Positions 55,213-57,688 of a DNA stretch of 57,688 nt are shown here, piece by piece; position 1 is the stretch's first letter; each line of letters begins with the position of its first letter. The DNA comes from Agromyces luteolus (lineage in GTDB: Bacteria > Actinomycetota > Actinomycetes > Actinomycetales > Microbacteriaceae): assembly GCF_009729855.1 (NCBI RefSeq), contig NZ_WODA01000012.1, positions 1 through 57,688 on the forward strand, in the 5' to 3' direction. The translations under genes and the position numbers were made by a program. The notes below the pieces were generated by a model. It saw only the letters and a program-made list of their open reading frames with translations, did not search any database and had not been told where the DNA came from.

Positions 55213-55531
55213 GGTGCACCACCCCGTGGGCCTCGTGGCCGCCGTTCTGGGACGACGGCGACTGCGACCCCCTTTCCGCCCAGCATCCTCGCGTCGGTGA
55301 AGCTCGTCAACAGGGCCTGCACCGACATGCGCCCGTGCAGTACTGGAACGCACGCTGCCTGCCATGGCGTTCCAGACATCGTTCCGTCGGTTGGACCCGC
55401 TGGCAATCATGTCGTGACACTGGCACTCGTGGATGGGCGTGACGGGTCGACCACGACGTCTGGCCGATGCCGGGGTGCTGCGCCGGCTGGAGCGGTGCGC
55501 GCACGGCCTGGCCGGGAGTAGCGTGTGCCTG
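55213..55531. other. Divergent control region before the sigma-54 gene
   Basis: 319 bases. The frame of the sigma-54 gene is open from 55433 but lacks family similarity there. TAGCGT (55519-55524) ends 7 bases before the GTG at 55532, consistent with a leaderless start; no other element is evident. Confidence 0.45.
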
Positions 55532-56773
55532 GTGGAACGGTCGGGGCCGGCACTCGGCTTGACCCCCCGGCTCGAGGCGCGGCCGGGGCTGCGAATCCTG
55601 TCCTTCCTAGCCCTGCTCCCTGCGAGTGCCGTCGAGCTCGATGCGGCGATAGACCGGGCGGTCGCTGACAACCCGCTGCTCGAGCGAGTTCCGTGGCGTT
55701 CCTGCCCCACGTGCGGGCTGGCGACGGTGGCTGACCGCTGCGCCGCCTGCGCGACGGCCCACTGGGACTTCGAGCCCGAGGCCACCGTGGATTGGCGGGG
55801 GGATCTCCTCCGTGACGCGGCGGCCGAGCTGCCGGCCACTCTGCGCCCGGTCCTCGAGCTCGTAGTTGCGGCGCTCGACGACCACGGGCTGATGCCGGTC
55901 CCGCCGGATGCCCCCGCGGACGCCGTCGCCCTCGTCGTTGCGGGTCTGCGCGCTATTGGCCCGCCCGGTATCGCGGCCCGCTCCCGTGTCGACTGCGTAC
56001 GCGTCCAGGCGGCAGCGCTTGTGGCCGACGGCGAAGTGCCGCCGATCGTCCAGGAGCTCGCAGACCGCTGGCTCGCGGAGGTCGCGGACGAGAGGTACGC
56101 CGACGTGGCGGCCGCGACCGGCACGACGGAGGCGGCTGTCCGTGGAGCCGTGGAGGTTCTGCGGGCGCGCACCCGGCCGTACGTCGCGCTCGCGGGTGGC
56201 GGGGCCCGCAGCTCCCCGACCGACGTCGTGTTCACGCAGCCCGAAGGGGGCGGACCGCTCGTCGCCCACGTCGCCGATGCCGCCGCCGTGGGCCTCGTCG
56301 TGGTGCCGGACCTCCTGGTGCAGACGCTCGAGGCACGCGCCTGGGTGGCGCCTCACAGGGAGGCCGCGCAGCGTCTGTTCGCAGCTGTCGCGGCGCGCGG
56401 GCACATGCTGCAGCGGGTCGCCGACGAGCTCGCGGTCCGACAGCGCGGCTTCATCCTGGACGGACCTCAGGGGCACGCACATCTGCGCCGCCAGGAGGTC
56501 GCTGCCGCGCTCGAGGTGCACCCGTCGACTGTCGGTCGCGTCGTCACTGGCAAGGTGACACGCTGCCCCGACGGCCGGCAGGTACCGATGGCCGCCTACT
56601 TCGGTGCCGTGACCTCCACTCGGGTCCGAGTCGCGATGGCGCTCGAGCAGAACCCCGGCGCCAGCGACCGCGAGCTCGCGGAGCTCCTGACCCGCGTCGG
56701 CGACCCGATCGCGCGCCGCACTGTCGCGAAGTACCGCGCCCTCGTGACGAAGCCGGCTTCGCCCATGCGCTGA
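55532..56773 (+). CDS. rpoN: RNA polymerase sigma-54 factor
   Basis: 413 residues. Region I (about 8-53): LTPRLEARPGLRILSFLALL...DRAVADNPLLER, matching the activator-interacting helix pair (LTPQL...NPLLE). In place of acidic region II is a zinc-ribbon-like insert with Cys58, Cys61, Cys70 and Cys73. Core-binding domain with VVAALDDHGLM and LRAIGPPGIAAR. The DNA-binding part has VADELAVRQRGFILDGP, a helix-turn-helix RQEVAAALEVHPSTVGRVV (about 320-338), and the diagnostic RpoN box ARRTVAKYR (394-402). It directs polymerase to -24/-12 promoters and needs an AAA+ activator. The GTG at 55532 fits the family start and a TAGCGT -10; ATG 55433 is an alternative. A sigma-54 gene is highly unexpected in Actinobacteria. 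It has a full-consensus promoter 61 bp downstream. Confidence 0.94.
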   Translation: MERSGPALGLTPRLEARPGLRILSFLALLPASAVELDAAIDRAVADNPLLERVPWRSCPTCGLATVADRCAACATAHWDFEPEATVDWRGDLLRDAAAELPATLRPVLELVVAALDDHGLMPVPPDAPADAVALVVAGLRAIGPPGIAARSRVDCVRVQAAALVADGEVPPIVQELADRWLAEVADERYADVAAATGTTEAAVRGAVEVLRARTRPYVALAGGGARSSPTDVVFTQPEGGGPLVAHVADAAAVGLVVVPDLLVQTLEARAWVAPHREAAQRLFAAVAARGHMLQRVADELAVRQRGFILDGPQGHAHLRRQEVAAALEVHPSTVGRVVTGKVTRCPDGRQVPMAAYFGAVTSTRVRVAMALEQNPGASDRELAELLTRVGDPIARRTVAKYRALVTKPASPMR

Positions 56774-56787
56774 CCCGGTGCCGCTCA

Positions 56788-56805
56788 AGCGAACGTCAAT
56801 TCGCT
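56788..56805 (+). promoter_or_regulatory. Inverted repeat upstream of the sigma-54 promoter
   Basis: AGCGAA-N6-TTCGCT, centred about 40 bp upstream of the -24 GG and about 65 bp before the expected start point. It could be a binding site for the missing AAA+ activator; no other role is visible. Confidence 0.4.
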
Positions 56806-56834
56806 CGACTCGCCGGAGCGCCGCCGGGTAGGCG

Positions 56835-56850
56835 TGGCACGGAACTTGCA
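56835..56850 (+). promoter_or_regulatory. Sigma-54 (-24/-12) promoter
   Basis: TGGCACGGAACTTGCA fits the consensus TGGCACG-N4-TTGCA at every defined base, with the invariant GG (56836-56837) and GC (56848-56849) in exact register. Transcription would start near 56861 and read into the gene at 56889. Confidence 0.88.
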
Positions 56851-56888
56851 TGGATGTGGGCAGAGCCATCGACCGACAGGAGACACCC

Positions 56889-57548
56889 ATGCACGACATC
56901 GACCGCGCCATGTTCGAGCTAAGCGGCGAGACCGGCGAGACCGGCTACGAGACCTACGAGTCCCAGGAGTACGGCGCCGCCCAGGAGTACGAGTCCTTCG
57001 AGGCCGGCCACGAGGCCGAGGCCATGGAGATGGAGCTGGCCGGTCGGCTGCTCGAGGTCAGCGGTGAGGACGAGCTCGAGGACTTCCTCGGCAGCCTCGT
57101 CCGCTCGGCGACCTCGGCGGCCCGCAGTTTCGCCGGGTCGGCCGCAGGACGGGCCCTCGGCGGCGTGCTCAAGAACGCCGCTCGGCAGGTCCTGCCCCAG
57201 GTGGGCGGCATCGTCGGCTCCGCGCTCGGCGGCAGCACCGGCGGCCAGCTCGGCACCGCCGCCGGACGCTGGCTGGGCGGCCGCTTCGAGCTCGAGGCGC
57301 TCTCGCAAGAGGACCGTGAGTTCGAGGTCGCCCGCGCCTTCGTCCGCACCGCGCAGGACGCCGCGAGGATCGCCGTGCGTACGCGCCAGCTGCCGCCCCG
57401 ACAGGCGGCGACGCAGGCCGTGGCCACCGCCGCCGGCCGCCACCTCCCCGGCCTGGTCCCGGTCGTCCTCGGCGGCGGCCTCCAGGGCCGTCGCACGTCC
57501 GGGCGCTGGGTGCGCCAGGGCCGCCGCATCGTCATCTACGGCGCCTGA
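56889..57548 (+). CDS. Acidic-leader glycine-zipper protein under sigma-54 control
   Basis: 219 residues. N-terminus (1-50) very acidic with aromatic residues (GYETYESQEYGAAQEYESFE, then HEAEAMEME). Then a helical segment LLEVSGEDELEDFLGSL, and a Gly/Ala-rich zipper (about 80-131, with SAAGRALGGVLKNAARQVLPQ and GGIVGSALGGSTGGQLGTAAG) that could pack in or on a membrane. A further helix FEVARAFVRTAQDAARIAV and a basic tail (RGRRTSGRW-like, ending RRIVIYGA) follow. AGGAG precedes the ATG at 56889; a start at 56850 would lie in the promoter. It resembles uncharacterised E-F/Y-E-leader proteins I recall from other phyla, unverified. Confidence 0.8.
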   Translation: MHDIDRAMFELSGETGETGYETYESQEYGAAQEYESFEAGHEAEAMEMELAGRLLEVSGEDELEDFLGSLVRSATSAARSFAGSAAGRALGGVLKNAARQVLPQVGGIVGSALGGSTGGQLGTAAGRWLGGRFELEALSQEDREFEVARAFVRTAQDAARIAVRTRQLPPRQAATQAVATAAGRHLPGLVPVVLGGGLQGRRTSGRWVRQGRRIVIYGA

Positions 57549-57605
57549 GCGCCGCCGGCAGAGCACCGTTCCAGCCTTTCCAGCCGCCTTAGAAGGAGTC
57601 AACTG

Positions 57606-57688
57606 ATGAGTGTCCACGAATCGTTCGAGTGGGAGCAGCCCGAGCTGCACGAGTCCTACGAGTGGGAGCAGCCCGAGCTGCACGAGTC
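57606..57688 (+). CDS. Tandem-repeat acidic aromatic protein, 3'-truncated by window
   Basis: Starts at ATG 57606 with AAGGAG about 10 bases upstream. The visible 27 residues are MSV followed by near-identical 11-residue units HESFEWEQPEL and HESYEWEQPEL and the start of a third. It lies 57 bases after the glycine-zipper gene and shares its acidic, aromatic leader style, so it belongs to the same sigma-54 transcript. The rest of the gene is outside the window. Confidence 0.75.
   Translation, partial: MSVHESFEWEQPELHESYEWEQPELHE
57615..57688 (+). repeat. 33-bp in-frame tandem repeat
   Basis: Units of 33 bp encode HES(F/Y)EWEQPEL; the two complete copies differ at only a few bases, mainly the TTC/TAC codon, and a third begins at the window edge. 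Recent expansion is likely. Confidence 0.85.

Overview
The window is high-GC actinobacterial DNA. The core gene order (E2 acyltransferase, lipB, lipA, a DUF4191 protein, an RDD protein, glnA, glnE, glnA2, panB, map, polyphosphate glucokinase, RNase P RNA; and aceE, fasR, fabD, fabH, acpP, fabF, DUF3145) is the one known from Actinobacteria. The small SPOR protein, the DUF3145 position and the codon usage fit Microbacteriaceae, possibly an Agromyces-like organism; the genus is inference.

Region 1 (1-37.7 kb) is mostly core. It holds a lipoate block (the E2 enzyme with lipB and lipA, which lipoylate it), a nitrogen block (glnA behind a four-part GlnR-type box, with glnE and glnA2 facing it), and a central-carbon/fatty-acid block (aceE feeding acetyl-CoA, the regulator fasR and the FAS-II genes). 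It also has a NfeD/flotillin pair, a DNA polymerase I-like gene, a Fic protein under an apparent autoregulatory palindrome, and DNA polymerase IV. Many genes here have a TAnnnT -10 element ending 6-9 bases before the start codon, which suggests leaderless mRNAs. The clearest case is the SPOR/map pair, whose two leaderless promoters interlock in 11 bp.

Region 2 (37.8-54 kb) is accessory and visibly less GC-rich. A 7.5 kb block of unrecognised membrane, lipoprotein and coiled-coil genes plus an IclR remnant lies between two direct repeats of about 215 bp. Each repeat ends in the 3' arm of a different tRNA-like sequence. After it come a glycosyltransferase, two small envelope proteins, a two-component system whose kinase is an internal duplication with a dead first half, an orphan gene, and broken IS481 and IS3 transposases.

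Region 3 (54-57.7 kb) is the most surprising part. It encodes a sigma-54 (RpoN) homologue with a clear RpoN box, a factor not expected in Actinobacteria, and it carries a four-cysteine zinc-ribbon-like insert. Just 61 bp downstream is a full-consensus -24/-12 promoter, followed by two genes (the second cut by the window end) whose products begin with acidic, aromatic-rich (E-F/Y/W-E) segments. The second is a tandem 11-residue repeat. This looks like a self-contained sigma-54 unit; its AAA+ activator is not in the window and would be expected to the right.
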